A DNA stretch of 34,455 nucleotides from a virus. A program made the translations under genes and the position numbers. Below are positions 5,814 through 14,933 of the stretch, one piece after another. Position 1 is the stretch's first letter. Each line of letters begins with the position of its first letter. Under the pieces are notes generated by a model. The model did not search any database. It saw only the letters and a program-made list of their open reading frames with translations, and was not told the origin of the DNA. Where the stretch lies: the IMG/VR virus record IMGVR_UViG_3300025162_000116, positions 1 through 34,455 of that record; one strand, 5' to 3'.

Positions 5814-8800
5814 ATGTCACTCGGAATAACAAATTCTCCTGGGTTATCTGAACAGCAAATAAAAGAATTAATTGCTGTTACTCCTGAACTCTTTGCCAAT
5901 ACAGACTTCATCTATGGGATAACGCCAAATACAAATATTTCTATTCTCCCAAGTGGGAATGGTTCTGTTTATATGCCTTCTATCACACTTCCAGTTGGTA
6001 ATGTTATAGAAGAGGTAATACCTGTTGAGATTATTGTGGCAGATTTGCTTTTAGATATGTTAATATTAACAAGCAATAGTTTGATTCTTAGTGCAAACTC
6101 ATATGGTCCGAATTATAGCACAAATCCACCTTGGACAGTTTATAGATTCACCACAACACCTTCACCAGTGTTGGAAATAGATGATGTTATAACAGGCATA
6201 GCTATACCAAATCCAAGTACTGTAACTTATATAGGAACTGATGCATATTCTAAGTATGTCATTGTTGATACCTCAACTGAAGGTCTTCCAGTACAGCCAG
6301 AAGCCAACACAACTATATATATTACTCGACCTGTAGAAATTCCAGGATTTTCTATATCAACTATAGCAAATACGAATATTGTACTCCATCCAGGAGATAA
6401 CGGAAACATCATCACCCATAACAATATAATACCAGCAGATGACGTTTTATATGATTTAGGAAGTCCTAGAAGAAGGTTTCATAGATTGTACTTAGGTGGA
6501 GGAACTATTTACATCCTCGACGAAGTTACGAATGTTGATTTGGGTATTGGTGCAAAAAATGGTAATTTTTACGTTAAAGGTGTAGCTGGATTTGAGGTTG
6601 GTGAGTTTGCTTTCAATGATAATAGAATGACGATGACCGATCTTACCGAAGATCTTGAGATAGGTACTCTTGGAGCAACAGGACGTGTTGTATTTAATCG
6701 TGATATTTACATTGGCGGAGAAGCAATTCGTTTCTCAGATAATACCTTCATAACTACTGCTGGAGTGAAAAGTGTTAGAGCTGGTTCTGGTATTACCAAT
6801 TCTGGGAACACTTCAGACCCACTTCTCGAATCGACAGGCGTTGAATCAATCACTAGCACTTCCAATAATAGAATTATAGTAACAAATTTAGATAAAGATA
6901 TAACAATTGATCTTCCACAGGATATAGCCAAAACATCTTCTGTTGAATTTACTAACCTTAAGATTACAGGTATTCTTAATGTTACAGGAAATACGGTTTC
7001 TACTCCTACCATTTTATCAGCAAATACTGTATTATATCTTGGTGCAAATTCACATTCCTATGCAGAAATTCAGGGTGGTGGTATAATTCTAGGTGCAAAT
7101 AGTCATGTATCTTTCTTGTATGACAACACTTCGAATAATAACAGATGGGATACAGATGGTGCTGGACTTAAAACTCTTAATCTTGTAGCAGGAGACTCTA
7201 CTGTTTCTACGTTAACAGTAACTGATACTGCGAGATTTGGTGCAGGAATAACTAACACAGAATACATAAATGCGGTTATACAAATAGATTGTAATGCGAA
7301 TACTTATAATCAGGTGATTCACCAAAACCATTCTGATGAATCAAATGCTTCCACAGACTTTGTTGGTATCAATGATAAAGGAAATGATGGGGAAAACTAC
7401 ATTGACCTTGGTATAAACTCTTCTAACTATTCTGATCCAGACTATACCATTGGTGGTCCTAATGATGGTTATCTTTATGTGAATGGTGGAAACTTAACCA
7501 TTGGAACAGATACCTTTGGAAATACTATCATTTTCCATGTTGGAGGAACATATGCCAATAATCAAGTTGCAAGAACTACAACTGACGGTAGATGGTTATT
7601 TGGAGATGATACCATAGTAGACGATGGAACTTCAGAAATTGTAGTCCAAGGTAATGTAAAAGCTACGAATTTCCTTGGGAATCTTTATGGAACAGCGAAT
7701 CTTGCGATATCTGCAAATAATGCAAGTTATCTAGATGGTCAACATGGAGCATATTTCTATGCCGCATCAAACCCAAATAATTACATCTCGTCAATAACCT
7801 CGAATAATGTTGTGGATGCACTTGGATACACACCTGTTTCTACACTCCTTACGGTTGGTGGTCATGCTCTTACTTCAAACGTAACACTCTCTAAATCCGA
7901 TGTGGGTCTTTCAAATGTAGATAATACTGCTGATAGTGTAAAAGCTGTAGCAACTGCAAATTCTGCAAGTTATGCACCATATGCTGGATTAACTGGAACC
8001 GTTACTACGTGGAACCAGAACACTACAGGTAGTGCGAACAATGCCACATATTTAAATGGTCAGTTAGCTTCTTTCTACTATCCTGCATCCAATCCTAATG
8101 GATACAGCACAGGAACTATAAAAACAGTTAATGGAACTACAAACCAGATAACGTCAACTGCAAATTCAAGTGTTGCAACACTAAGTCTTCCAAGTTCTGT
8201 GATAATGCCAGGGTCTTTGACATTATTCTCAGGTAATACTACGATTGCTCCACTTACATTCGTTTCTGGAACAAATCTTGCAACAGCAGTGGCAGGTGCA
8301 TTAGAATACGATGGAAAATCTTTCTACGGAACTCCATCTGGTACACAGAGAGGGTTAATTCCTGTAGAACAAACATACATCACTACAGGAGATCGTACAT
8401 TATATGCAAACACAGCACCTTGTAGTGTATTTGGAAAGAGTGTTACTTTAAGCTCTGCGACAAGATATGCATATGAAATCATTGCTAATCTAACCAAAGC
8501 TGGCACTAACAAAGACTTAAGTTATGGTATTTCGGTTGGAGGTTCTGGAGTTTTAGCGGCACATTCTTATAACTCTACTTATATCACATCTGCTACTTCT
8601 AGAGTAACTCTTGGAAGTGGATTTAGCATGTCCAATTTCATCACAACAAACTTTGCTACACCAGTTAAAATTGCAGCATATGATGACAAGTACATGACGA
8701 TTACAATACGTGGGATAATCGATGTTACAACTGGTGGAACAATTACACCGCAATTTACTGTTAGTGCAGGAACTGATGCCCACACACTTTACGCTTACAG

Positions 8801-8864
8801 TAGGATGAGGATTTATGCGGTGGACGGTATTAGTGCAAACACTTCGATTGGAACGTTCCAGTGA
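5814..8864 (+). CDS. Large tail fibre protein, 1016 residues
   Basis: A long, beta-rich, Asn/Thr/Ser/Gly-rich fibre protein. The N-terminal ~200 residues repeat short NTNI(S/V)L-type units. Near residue 210 is YDLGSPRRRFHRLYLGGGTI, a motif common in fibres of T4-like phages. Mid-protein segments carry LDGQHGAYFY and ALGYTPVS repeats like those of the fibre at the window's left edge. The C-terminal ~150 residues, from about YEIIANLTKAG to MRIYAVDG, look like a compact jelly-roll head domain, a likely receptor-contact tip. It has no variable repeat, so this fibre is not a DGR target. It is expressed from a late-like promoter. Its 3' end overlaps the tail of the convergent endonuclease gene by 35 bp. 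Confidence 0.88.
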   Translation: MSLGITNSPGLSEQQIKELIAVTPELFANTDFIYGITPNTNISILPSGNGSVYMPSITLPVGNVIEEVIPVEIIVADLLLDMLILTSNSLILSANSYGPNYSTNPPWTVYRFTTTPSPVLEIDDVITGIAIPNPSTVTYIGTDAYSKYVIVDTSTEGLPVQPEANTTIYITRPVEIPGFSISTIANTNIVLHPGDNGNIITHNNIIPADDVLYDLGSPRRRFHRLYLGGGTIYILDEVTNVDLGIGAKNGNFYVKGVAGFEVGEFAFNDNRMTMTDLTEDLEIGTLGATGRVVFNRDIYIGGEAIRFSDNTFITTAGVKSVRAGSGITNSGNTSDPLLESTGVESITSTSNNRIIVTNLDKDITIDLPQDIAKTSSVEFTNLKITGILNVTGNTVSTPTILSANTVLYLGANSHSYAEIQGGGIILGANSHVSFLYDNTSNNNRWDTDGAGLKTLNLVAGDSTVSTLTVTDTARFGAGITNTEYINAVIQIDCNANTYNQVIHQNHSDESNASTDFVGINDKGNDGENYIDLGINSSNYSDPDYTIGGPNDGYLYVNGGNLTIGTDTFGNTIIFHVGGTYANNQVARTTTDGRWLFGDDTIVDDGTSEIVVQGNVKATNFLGNLYGTANLAISANNASYLDGQHGAYFYAASNPNNYISSITSNNVVDALGYTPVSTLLTVGGHALTSNVTLSKSDVGLSNVDNTADSVKAVATANSASYAPYAGLTGTVTTWNQNTTGSANNATYLNGQLASFYYPASNPNGYSTGTIKTVNGTTNQITSTANSSVATLSLPSSVIMPGSLTLFSGNTTIAPLTFVSGTNLATAVAGALEYDGKSFYGTPSGTQRGLIPVEQTYITTGDRTLYANTAPCSVFGKSVTLSSATRYAYEIIANLTKAGTNKDLSYGISVGGSGVLAAHSYNSTYITSATSRVTLGSGFSMSNFITTNFATPVKIAAYDDKYMTITIRGIIDVTTGGTITPQFTVSAGTDAHTLYAYSRMRIYAVDGISANTSIGTFQ

Positions 8865-10065
8865 TATTTTTATTAAGGTATTCCAATATCATATTTTCCT
8901 GAGATATATGTAATGTTTCACTGTGACCACCACTAAACATTATCTCAGGCTTGTAATAGATAAACTGATTTTTTATTTTTTGTTCTAAATCCACAACAAC
9001 ATTAGAATTTCCTTCCCATTCGTAAAGTGTTTCTCGATTATACGGCATACTCTTTTTGTGGTTATATCTTTCATCAACGGTCTTAGAAGTAATCCCAATC
9101 TTTAGAAATGTTTCAAATTCATTAAAGCATTTTAGTAAATATATAGTAGCGATATCATATTTCTCCTCAAATCTTATGGCATTCAATCTTCTTTGGTTTT
9201 CCAATTTACAAAAAGGACAACCTTTTCCAGATAAATGATTATCTGGTGTCTGTTCAAAATCATTTCCACAGATATTACAATGAATCCATATTTTTGTTGC
9301 GGAATTTATATAGAAAGATTCTATATAATTATAGTGTATCCTATTTTGTTCAAATTTTTCATATACTTTAATTATAAAATTTTCTTTATCAGAAGTTCGG
9401 GAAATCCTTCGTTTTTCTTCTCCGCATTTTTTACATCCTCTTCCAGCTAAATGATCCACTGGATTCTGGTTAAAATAATCACCACACTTCTTACAATAAA
9501 TCTCCACAGGAGTTTTCATATTTTTATAAACCACATTCCAATACCCATATTCATCTTTTGGATGCACTATTTGAAATCTTATAATAATTTCTTCTTGTGT
9601 TTTTAAAGAATTTTTAGCACATATAGAACAACCACAACCTCCCAAATGGCTAGCAGGTCTTTGTGAAAAATAGTTACCACAAACATTACAATAAATCTCC
9701 ATTGGAGTTTTTGAATTTACATAAATAGATTTTATATAATCAAATTTTATTTTCCTATCTGGAAATTTCTTATAAAGTTTTATAAGAAATTTCTCTTTAT
9801 TTGAAATATATAATGCTCTTTTTTTATCATCAGAACAATCTTTACAACCATGACCTGCCGAGTGATGATCTATTCTTTGATTAAAATATTTTCCACATTT
9901 CTTACAAAAAATTTTAACTGGAGTTTTAGAGCCTTTATAGATAACATTCCAATAGCCGTAATTATTTTCAGGATGTGCTTCATTAAATCTTCTTATAATT
10001 TCTTCTTGAGTAAGACGAAGTTTAATATAAATAGGTGTAGGAGTAGAATCCTTTGTGTCTGACAT
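8830..10065 (-). CDS. Free-standing GIY-YIG-type homing endonuclease with four zinc-ribbon repeats (HEG1)
   Basis: The 411-residue protein has four tandem CxxC...H...GxGCxxC modules of the DUF723-like kind (residues ~45-280), for example CKKCGKYFNQRIDHHSAGHG and CNVCGNYFSQRPASHLGG. These are followed by a C-terminal GIY-YIG/T5orf172-like nuclease domain with ATIYLLKC, FLKIGITSKTVDERY and a later acidic DLEQKI. The C-terminal half is close to the protein at 13284. Such proteins cut a site in phages lacking the gene and spread by repair. It sits between a plus-strand fibre and the minus-strand helicase and overlaps the fibre 3' end by 35 bp. It has its own late promoter and a structured leader shared with the other two free-standing endonucleases. 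The nuclease call is good; its target is unknown. Confidence 0.85.
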   Translation of the reverse strand: MSDTKDSTPTPIYIKLRLTQEEIIRRFNEAHPENNYGYWNVIYKGSKTPVKIFCKKCGKYFNQRIDHHSAGHGCKDCSDDKKRALYISNKEKFLIKLYKKFPDRKIKFDYIKSIYVNSKTPMEIYCNVCGNYFSQRPASHLGGCGCSICAKNSLKTQEEIIIRFQIVHPKDEYGYWNVVYKNMKTPVEIYCKKCGDYFNQNPVDHLAGRGCKKCGEEKRRISRTSDKENFIIKVYEKFEQNRIHYNYIESFYINSATKIWIHCNICGNDFEQTPDNHLSGKGCPFCKLENQRRLNAIRFEEKYDIATIYLLKCFNEFETFLKIGITSKTVDERYNHKKSMPYNRETLYEWEGNSNVVVDLEQKIKNQFIYYKPEIMFSGGHSETLHISQENMILEYLNKNITGTFQSKCLH

Positions 10066-10097
10066 TTAATTTAGTTTATATGTTTCTTTCAAGATAC

Positions 10098-10129
10098 AGC
10101 CCTTGGAGTGTGATGGCTCACGAAGGGCT
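10098..10129 (-). ncRNA. Structured leader RNA of HEG1
   Basis: On the minus strand AGCCCTT pairs with AAGGGCT (7 bp) around an 18-nt interior. The interior can form a short GAG/CTC inner stem with CGT on the 5' side and C on the 3' side. It ends 32 nt before the ATG. Architecture and spacing match the leaders at 13221 and 21101. Confidence 0.6.
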
Positions 10130-10144
10130 TTTTGTTTATATCTA

Positions 10145-10152
10145 TATTTATA
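10145..10152 (-). promoter_or_regulatory. T4-type late promoter for HEG1
   Basis: TATAAATA on the minus strand (TATTTATA as written), between the helicase stop and the structured leader. Confidence 0.75.
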
Positions 10153-10166
10153 AAACATGTAACTAT

Positions 10167-11561
10167 TCAAAAAGTAAGGCTATCCAGACCGAATTTAGAC
10201 TTTATCCCATTTAATATATCCACTTCATCTTTACTAGTTTTTGTTGAATTTGAAGTGGAATTACTATGACTATCCAATTCATATAATCTCATTTTTGGTT
10301 TGTCAACACCAACACAGAATCTTCTATTCTCTGACAAATCTGTATACCTAGATTTCAATTGCTTTATTTCATACTGATTCAAATTCTTCAACTCTTCGGT
10401 ATGGATGATGACAAAAATACTATCTGCCGTAGATGCAATACCCCATGACTCAGAAATACCTGTAAGTGCCGCATCCGAATCCTCATATGACGATCTATTC
10501 AACTGCACACAAGACACCAAGCAAAAATCATATTGTTTAGCCACAAGTCGCATTTCTTCTGCAACAGCCTTGAAGTATATATAACTAGTTGTAGTTCCAT
10601 CTTTAAAATTTGAACTCTTGGCAATTGTAAGATAATCCAAATAAATGATATCAGGAACAAATCCTTTCTTCAACTTCAGATTGTCAAGTAAAGATTTTAG
10701 TCTTAATGAATTAAACGCTCCGCTTAAATCTTCATGAATGATAAGTTTCCCAAGTGTTTTATTCTTCATCGATTCGATATTTTTCACATAAGTCTCTTCT
10801 CCCATAGAGTTAATTCTATTAATATCAACATCCATAAGATTTGCATCGATTCTTTTTGCCGCACTTAGGTCGTCAATTTCTAAAGTGATATAAAGGACGT
10901 TGTTACCAGATAGTAGATTATCAGAAGCAAACGAACACATGGTCAAAGTCTTTCCTGATGCCGTTCCACCTAAAAAGATATTCATCGTGCCTTTACTGAA
11001 TCCACCATTAGTTATAGTGTTAAAGATACCCAAAGAGAAAGGAATTTTATTTTCAACAATATTATATCTTGTATATCTTTCTTCAGGGTCTTCAAGATAA
11101 TCAATTCCCATCCTTGTGTCAAACGAAACAGAAATAGCTTTAGCGAGTAAATCAGGAATACACGTTTCAGACAAGCCATTACCTTTTCCTGAACTAATCT
11201 GACTAGCAATATTTGCCGCTTCTATAATTGCAAGATTAAGAGCCATATCTTTACAATATTTCTCTGCGGTATCAACCAACCAATCCTTATCTTTTAATTC
11301 ACAAGAAAACATCTCTTCGAGAGAGGAAATACAATCAGTATAAACTGAAGGCCCAATTCCTTGGTAGTTTTCTAACTCAATAAGAACTGCCTCTTTTGAA
11401 GGCAGTCCAGAATATTTCTTTATGAATTTTGATATTATATCAAATATGATTTTATCAGAATGACCAAAGTATTCATCCTTGAGGTGTGGGAATACTTTGG
11501 AGGAAAAATCTGTGCTCCGCATCAATGCAGATAAAACTATATTTGAAGTGGAAATACTCAT
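10167..11561 (-). CDS. 41: Replicative DNA helicase, gp41/DnaB family
   Basis: A 464-residue RecA-fold hexameric helicase. The N-terminal domain (1-160) is helical, as in gp41. The core begins near FSLGIFNTITNGGFSKGTMN and has Walker A GGTASGKT at 198-205, a Walker B region around PDIIYLDYLT and a later SCVQLNRSS segment. It unwinds DNA at the fork 5' to 3' on the lagging strand, working with a primase and the loader gp59 (encoded at 24184). I use the ATG at 11561; two codons upstream there is only a TTG. It starts 2 bp after uvsY, in the order uvsX-uvsY-41 expected of a T4-like replication/recombination cluster. Length matches T4 gp41 (475). Confidence 0.92.
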   Translation of the reverse strand: MSISTSNIVLSALMRSTDFSSKVFPHLKDEYFGHSDKIIFDIISKFIKKYSGLPSKEAVLIELENYQGIGPSVYTDCISSLEEMFSCELKDKDWLVDTAEKYCKDMALNLAIIEAANIASQISSGKGNGLSETCIPDLLAKAISVSFDTRMGIDYLEDPEERYTRYNIVENKIPFSLGIFNTITNGGFSKGTMNIFLGGTASGKTLTMCSFASDNLLSGNNVLYITLEIDDLSAAKRIDANLMDVDINRINSMGEETYVKNIESMKNKTLGKLIIHEDLSGAFNSLRLKSLLDNLKLKKGFVPDIIYLDYLTIAKSSNFKDGTTTSYIYFKAVAEEMRLVAKQYDFCLVSCVQLNRSSYEDSDAALTGISESWGIASTADSIFVIIHTEELKNLNQYEIKQLKSRYTDLSENRRFCVGVDKPKMRLYELDSHSNSTSNSTKTSKDEVDILNGIKSKFGLDSLTF

Positions 11562-11563
11562 TA

Positions 11564-12001
11564 TCAAGCAACACCGTTTGTAAATTTTTTGAAATCAATT
11601 GCGTTTTTGATGAAGAAACTTCTTCGATTGATTTGGTCGATTATAGATTTCAAGAACTCAATCTTCTGTTCTTGAATACTAATCTCGACATCTTTCTTGA
11701 TAATTTCTGCATCACTCTCAAGATACAAATTAACATTGGATTTCAAAATTTTTAATCCCGATGGGAGCCAGTTTCTTGCTTTTAATTTTTCTTCATCAAG
11801 TACGCCCATGAAGTACTCCCACTTATCAAGTCGAAGTACCTTGTAATCCGCCTCTAGCTTAAACAATCCTTTCTTCTCATCGTTCAGAATAACATAATAC
11901 TTGAAATGAAGTCCATGTGTTCTGGTGGACTCAACATCCAAGTTAATATCATTCACAACTGAATCTACTTCCCATTCGTTTTCAATTTCTCTAATCAGCA
12001 T
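11564..12001 (-). CDS. uvsY: Recombination mediator UvsY
   Basis: The 145-residue product is predicted mostly helical and charged. It ends IINQ-type helix then RRSFFIKNAIDFKKFTNG, matching the UvsY C-terminus (IKSRGFAIKHIQDMRAFEAG in T4). UvsY loads UvsX recombinase onto gp32-coated single strands, and all three partners are in this window. The start at 12001 is preferred over 12043. It overlaps the last codons of uvsX by 11 bp, as in coupled operons, and gives a length near T4's 137 residues; the 12043 start would lengthen the overlap without conserved residues. Confidence 0.82.
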   Translation of the reverse strand: MLIREIENEWEVDSVVNDINLDVESTRTHGLHFKYYVILNDEKKGLFKLEADYKVLRLDKWEYFMGVLDEEKLKARNWLPSGLKILKSNVNLYLESDAEIIKKDVEISIQEQKIEFLKSIIDQINRRSFFIKNAIDFKKFTNGVA

Positions 12002-13127
12002 AGTTTTCGTTGTTTTCTTCATTATACGAATCATCTGGCACATTTCCTAACAATTCTTCTGCTTCGTCTTCGATATCGTTGAATAATGCTCTTTGGTCTT
12101 GAGATACACAAAAATCCTTCTCCACAACTTCAACAAAATTACTCTCAGTAAACATCCGATTCCAGAAGACATCATTATTCTCCAACGCTTTCCTCCTAAC
12201 GTTACCAATTCCATCAAGCGCAGGAGCGGTATACCATCCTTGTTTTTCTGATGTTATATACCCATATTCCAATGCTAAATCAAACATTCCTGACCATTTT
12301 TTAATTAATCCATCTTTTGGAACAACTAAAACCACCTTTTTATTATCTTTTATGGAACGAGATTTTTCTATCTTTATAACGAATTCGTAAGACTCTTCAT
12401 CCTCGTCCTTTCCCTTTCTACGAGAGAAGATCAACACAGTGTTTGCAGACAACATAACCCCAGAACCACCTGATACTACCGTTTTTGGGTATAGGGAAAT
12501 CATTTCCTTATATACATGGTTAACTGTAAAGAGTGGGATATTTTTAAGATTTATACGAGGAGTAATCATCCGCATAAGACCTTTCAATGCCCTAGCTCTA
12601 GACATATCTTGGGTTGTTTTCCCATCTTGAGCTATTTTGATTTCTTGAATAGAAGCAAGATTTCCTAAACTATCAATAAGGATGAAAACTTTTTCGCCCT
12701 TTTCTATTGCATCAATTTGTGGTATTATATCGTTACGAAGAGAGTCCAAATCAGTGATAGGAGTAATAAAGACTCGCTCAATATCGATACCAAATGTTTT
12801 CAGATACTCTGGTGAAAAACTGAATTCTGAATCATAAAGCAAACCAACTGCGCTCTCGTCACTATCAAGAAAAGCTTTAAGACAAAGAAGACATGTCATA
12901 GTTTTGAATGTTCTACTTTCACCAGCAACTACGGTAGATCCTCTTGATATACCTCCAGACAAGAGGTGTCCAGATAGTACCAAATTTATCAAAGGAATTG
13001 GTGTGGAAATATAATCTGTTGAAGTATAAAAATCAGAATCTGAAAAAATACAAGATTCTTCGATAGTGGAAATTTTTTTGAGTTTTTTAAGAAGACTTGA
13101 TGCTCCTTCGTTTTTTGTTTTTGCCAT
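11991..13127 (-). CDS. uvsX: RecA-like recombinase UvsX
   Basis: The 378-residue strand-exchange ATPase has Walker A GESRTFKT at 69-76, the Glu of the YDSEFSF segment and Walker B VFILIDSLGN. It also has the UvsX-type stretch TQDMSRARALKGLMRMITPR and the loop VSGGSGVMLSANTVLI. The acidic tail EDEAEELLGNVPDDSYNEE is typical. It drives recombination-dependent replication with UvsY and gp32. Its leader carries AACAACTAAACAAA before the ATG and a candidate early promoter further up. It is the first gene of the leftward uvsX-uvsY-41 operon; the divergent neighbour is HEG2. Confidence 0.94.
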   Translation of the reverse strand: MAKTKNEGASSLLKKLKKISTIEESCIFSDSDFYTSTDYISTPIPLINLVLSGHLLSGGISRGSTVVAGESRTFKTMTCLLCLKAFLDSDESAVGLLYDSEFSFSPEYLKTFGIDIERVFITPITDLDSLRNDIIPQIDAIEKGEKVFILIDSLGNLASIQEIKIAQDGKTTQDMSRARALKGLMRMITPRINLKNIPLFTVNHVYKEMISLYPKTVVSGGSGVMLSANTVLIFSRRKGKDEDEESYEFVIKIEKSRSIKDNKKVVLVVPKDGLIKKWSGMFDLALEYGYITSEKQGWYTAPALDGIGNVRRKALENNDVFWNRMFTESNFVEVVEKDFCVSQDQRALFNDIEDEAEELLGNVPDDSYNEENNENYAD

Positions 13128-13149
13128 TTTAATTTGTTTAGTTGTTAAT

Positions 13150-13160
13150 GGTAATATAAC
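13150..13160 (-). promoter_or_regulatory. Candidate early/middle promoter of uvsX
   Basis: GTTATATTACC on the minus strand, 22 bp before the ATG. Similar GTTATATTAC or GTATATTRC words precede the genes at 15884, 25486 and 30252 and occur at the right edge. It is a recurring motif; a promoter role is inferred. Confidence 0.4.
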
Positions 13161-13197
13161 AATTATTTCTTACTATTCCAAGAGGAGAATTAAGTTT

Positions 13198-13205
13198 TAT
13201 AAATA
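13198..13205 (+). promoter_or_regulatory. T4-type late promoter for HEG2
   Basis: Perfect TATAAATA, 15 nt upstream of the structured leader of the endonuclease gene. Confidence 0.75.
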
Positions 13206-13220
13206 TAAGTATAATAAAAT

Positions 13221-13251
13221 GCCATCCACAAGTCTCGCAAACTTCGATGGC
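13221..13251 (+). ncRNA. Structured leader RNA of HEG2
   Basis: GCCATC/GATGGC outer stem, CAC on the 5' side and C on the 3' side, inner stem AAGT/ACTT, loop CTCGCAA, then TCTATCTAATGAAAC. It ends 32 nt before the ATG. Both stems differ in sequence from the leader at 21101 but keep pairing. Confidence 0.65.
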
Positions 13252-13283
13252 TCTATCTAATGAAACCATAAATAAACAACATC

Positions 13284-14051
13284 ATGTTAGACAGCTCTAC
13301 CTCTATTTATAAGCCTCGTTATTCCAATAAAAAATCCACAACAGAAGAATTTATAGAGAAAAGTAAAACAGTTCATGGTAAAGAAAAATATGATTATTCT
13401 AAAGTTGATTATAAAACTGCCCATAATAAAGTAGTAATCATTTGTCCAATTCATGGAGAATTTAACCAAACTCCAAGTTCTCATTTATCTGGGCGAGGTT
13501 GTCTAAAATGCAAAGTTGATGGAGATAGGTCATCAACAGAACAATTTATAGAGAAAAGTAAAACAGTTCATGGTAAAGAAAAATACGATTATTCTAAAGT
13601 TGATTATATTAATGCCCATAATAAAGTAGTAATCATTTGTCCTATACATGGAGAGTTTGAACAAATTCCAAATAATCATTTATCTGGGCGAGGGTGTTCT
13701 TTTTGTAAAGCAGAAAATCAAAGAAGATTAAATGCTATAAGATTTGAAGATACATACGATGTCGCTACAATTTACCTTTTAAAATGTTATAACGATTCTG
13801 AAGTGTTTCTAAAGATTGGAATTACTTCAAAAACAGTAGATGAGAGATATCCAACTATAGAGAGGATGCCATATAAATACGAAACGTTATTTGAATGGAA
13901 AGGAGATTCTAAAACGGTAGTTGACATGGAACATAAAATTAAAAGTAAATTTACATACCATAAACCTGAGATAATGTTTGGTGGAGGACACACCGAAACC
14001 TTGTCTATATCTCAGGAAAAGGCTATAATGGAGTTTCTTACTATTCTATAA
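13284..14051 (+). CDS. Free-standing GIY-YIG-type homing endonuclease with two zinc-ribbon repeats (HEG2)
   Basis: The 255-residue protein has two DUF723-like modules with HGEF(N/E)Q(T/I)P...HLSGRGC. They come from a 195-bp tandem duplication that is still nearly identical at the DNA level. The C-terminal nuclease domain has ATIYLLKC, FLKIGITSKTVDERY and VDMEHKI, and is a close paralogue of the domain in HEG1, which has four modules. It sits in the opposite orientation between uvsX and the DUF3310 gene, whose 3' end it overlaps by 11 bp, as expected of a late-arriving free-standing homing gene. A late promoter, a structured leader and the N-terminus MLDSSTSIY are shared with HEG3. Confidence 0.87.
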   Translation: MLDSSTSIYKPRYSNKKSTTEEFIEKSKTVHGKEKYDYSKVDYKTAHNKVVIICPIHGEFNQTPSSHLSGRGCLKCKVDGDRSSTEQFIEKSKTVHGKEKYDYSKVDYINAHNKVVIICPIHGEFEQIPNNHLSGRGCSFCKAENQRRLNAIRFEDTYDVATIYLLKCYNDSEVFLKIGITSKTVDERYPTIERMPYKYETLFEWKGDSKTVVDMEHKIKSKFTYHKPEIMFGGGHTETLSISQEKAIMEFLTIL

Positions 14052-14454
14052 TTAGTTCTGCAAGAATCCCTTTGACGCTTTCAAGATAGAAAACACCAAA
14101 TTGAAAATAATCCGCACGATTTAGCAATATAAAAGAAAGTGCTATTAGATCATTATCTATAGAATCGTTAACCTTTTCTATTAATTTAATTCTTTTTTTA
14201 TATCTAAAATACTTTAAAATATTCGGTATTCTGTGTAGAACTGAATACTTTTTTCTTCGATTAATTTCATCCTGTATGTAATAAATGCTTTTTTTGATAT
14301 CTTGAACTTCGTTTCCCTTGAAATCTTTTCTGAAAATATATTTAAAAGCATTCCCGATATTAAATGAATAATCTCGAATAATGGTTATACACTCAACTGG
14401 ACTTTGGTTATAGTGTGCCGCTTTCTGAATGATGTCAAAATTCGTTTCACTCAT
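14041..14454 (-). CDS. DUF3310-like protein (SaV nucleotide kinase-like)
   Basis: The 137-residue product has the DUF3310-type core HYNQSPVECITIIRDYSFNI followed by GNAFKYIFRKDFKGNEVQDIKKSIYYI. This family is common in phages and is usually annotated as putative nucleotide kinase, without a biochemical proof I can cite. The remaining C-terminal half is helical and basic. The start overlaps the dUTPase stop (ATGA), so the two are coupled and probably both belong to nucleotide metabolism. The 3' end overlaps HEG2, so the last residues may have been altered by that insertion. Confidence 0.7.
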   Translation of the reverse strand: MSETNFDIIQKAAHYNQSPVECITIIRDYSFNIGNAFKYIFRKDFKGNEVQDIKKSIYYIQDEINRRKKYSVLHRIPNILKYFRYKKRIKLIEKVNDSIDNDLIALSFILLNRADYFQFGVFYLESVKGILAELIIE

Positions 14455-14921
14455 GAGCCAGTACTCCCAAATCCGCCTTCGGCTCGATCTGTTGAAGATA
14501 GTTCATTTACTTCAACAATCGTAATATTTGGATAAGGAAGAATCAAAAGTTGACCTATTTTATCACCAATGGTATATATCTTAGGATTTTTCTTGCCAGT
14601 CTTATATCGGAATCTTAGGCTACCACGATAAGATGAATCGATAACTCCTACCGAATTCGCGAGTACAAGATCATATTTACTAATACTCGACCTTGGAAAT
14701 AGCAGACCAACATAACCTTCTGGAATTTCCAAAGCAATTCCAGTGTCATATTCAGTATACATGTCTGTGTGTTCAACTCGTAGTGCAGTCATATCCATAC
14801 CAGCATTTCCTGCTGTTTGAATTGGAAGGGTTGCATGACGGTCAAGTTTTTTAAATTTTACTATTAAAGTGGAAACATCTCCAAGCACTATTTTACTTAA
14901 GTCAATTGTATCTTCTGTCAT
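14451..14921 (-). CDS. dut: dUTP pyrophosphatase (trimeric dUTPase)
   Basis: All five motifs of the homotrimeric dUTPase are present in 156 residues: AGMDMTA (40-46), PRSSISK (76-82), GVIDSSYRG with the base-recognising Tyr (92-100), GDKIGQLLI (119-127) and the P-loop-like RAEGGFGSTG (146-155). It converts dUTP to dUMP and PPi, keeping uracil out of phage DNA and feeding thymidylate synthesis. The length is standard. It is preceded by an A-rich leader containing ACTATAAACAAA and is coupled to the DUF3310 gene downstream. Confidence 0.95.
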   Translation of the reverse strand: MTEDTIDLSKIVLGDVSTLIVKFKKLDRHATLPIQTAGNAGMDMTALRVEHTDMYTEYDTGIALEIPEGYVGLLFPRSSISKYDLVLANSVGVIDSSYRGSLRFRYKTGKKNPKIYTIGDKIGQLLILPYPNITIVEVNELSSTDRAEGGFGSTGS

Positions 14922-14933
14922 ATTTTATTTTGT

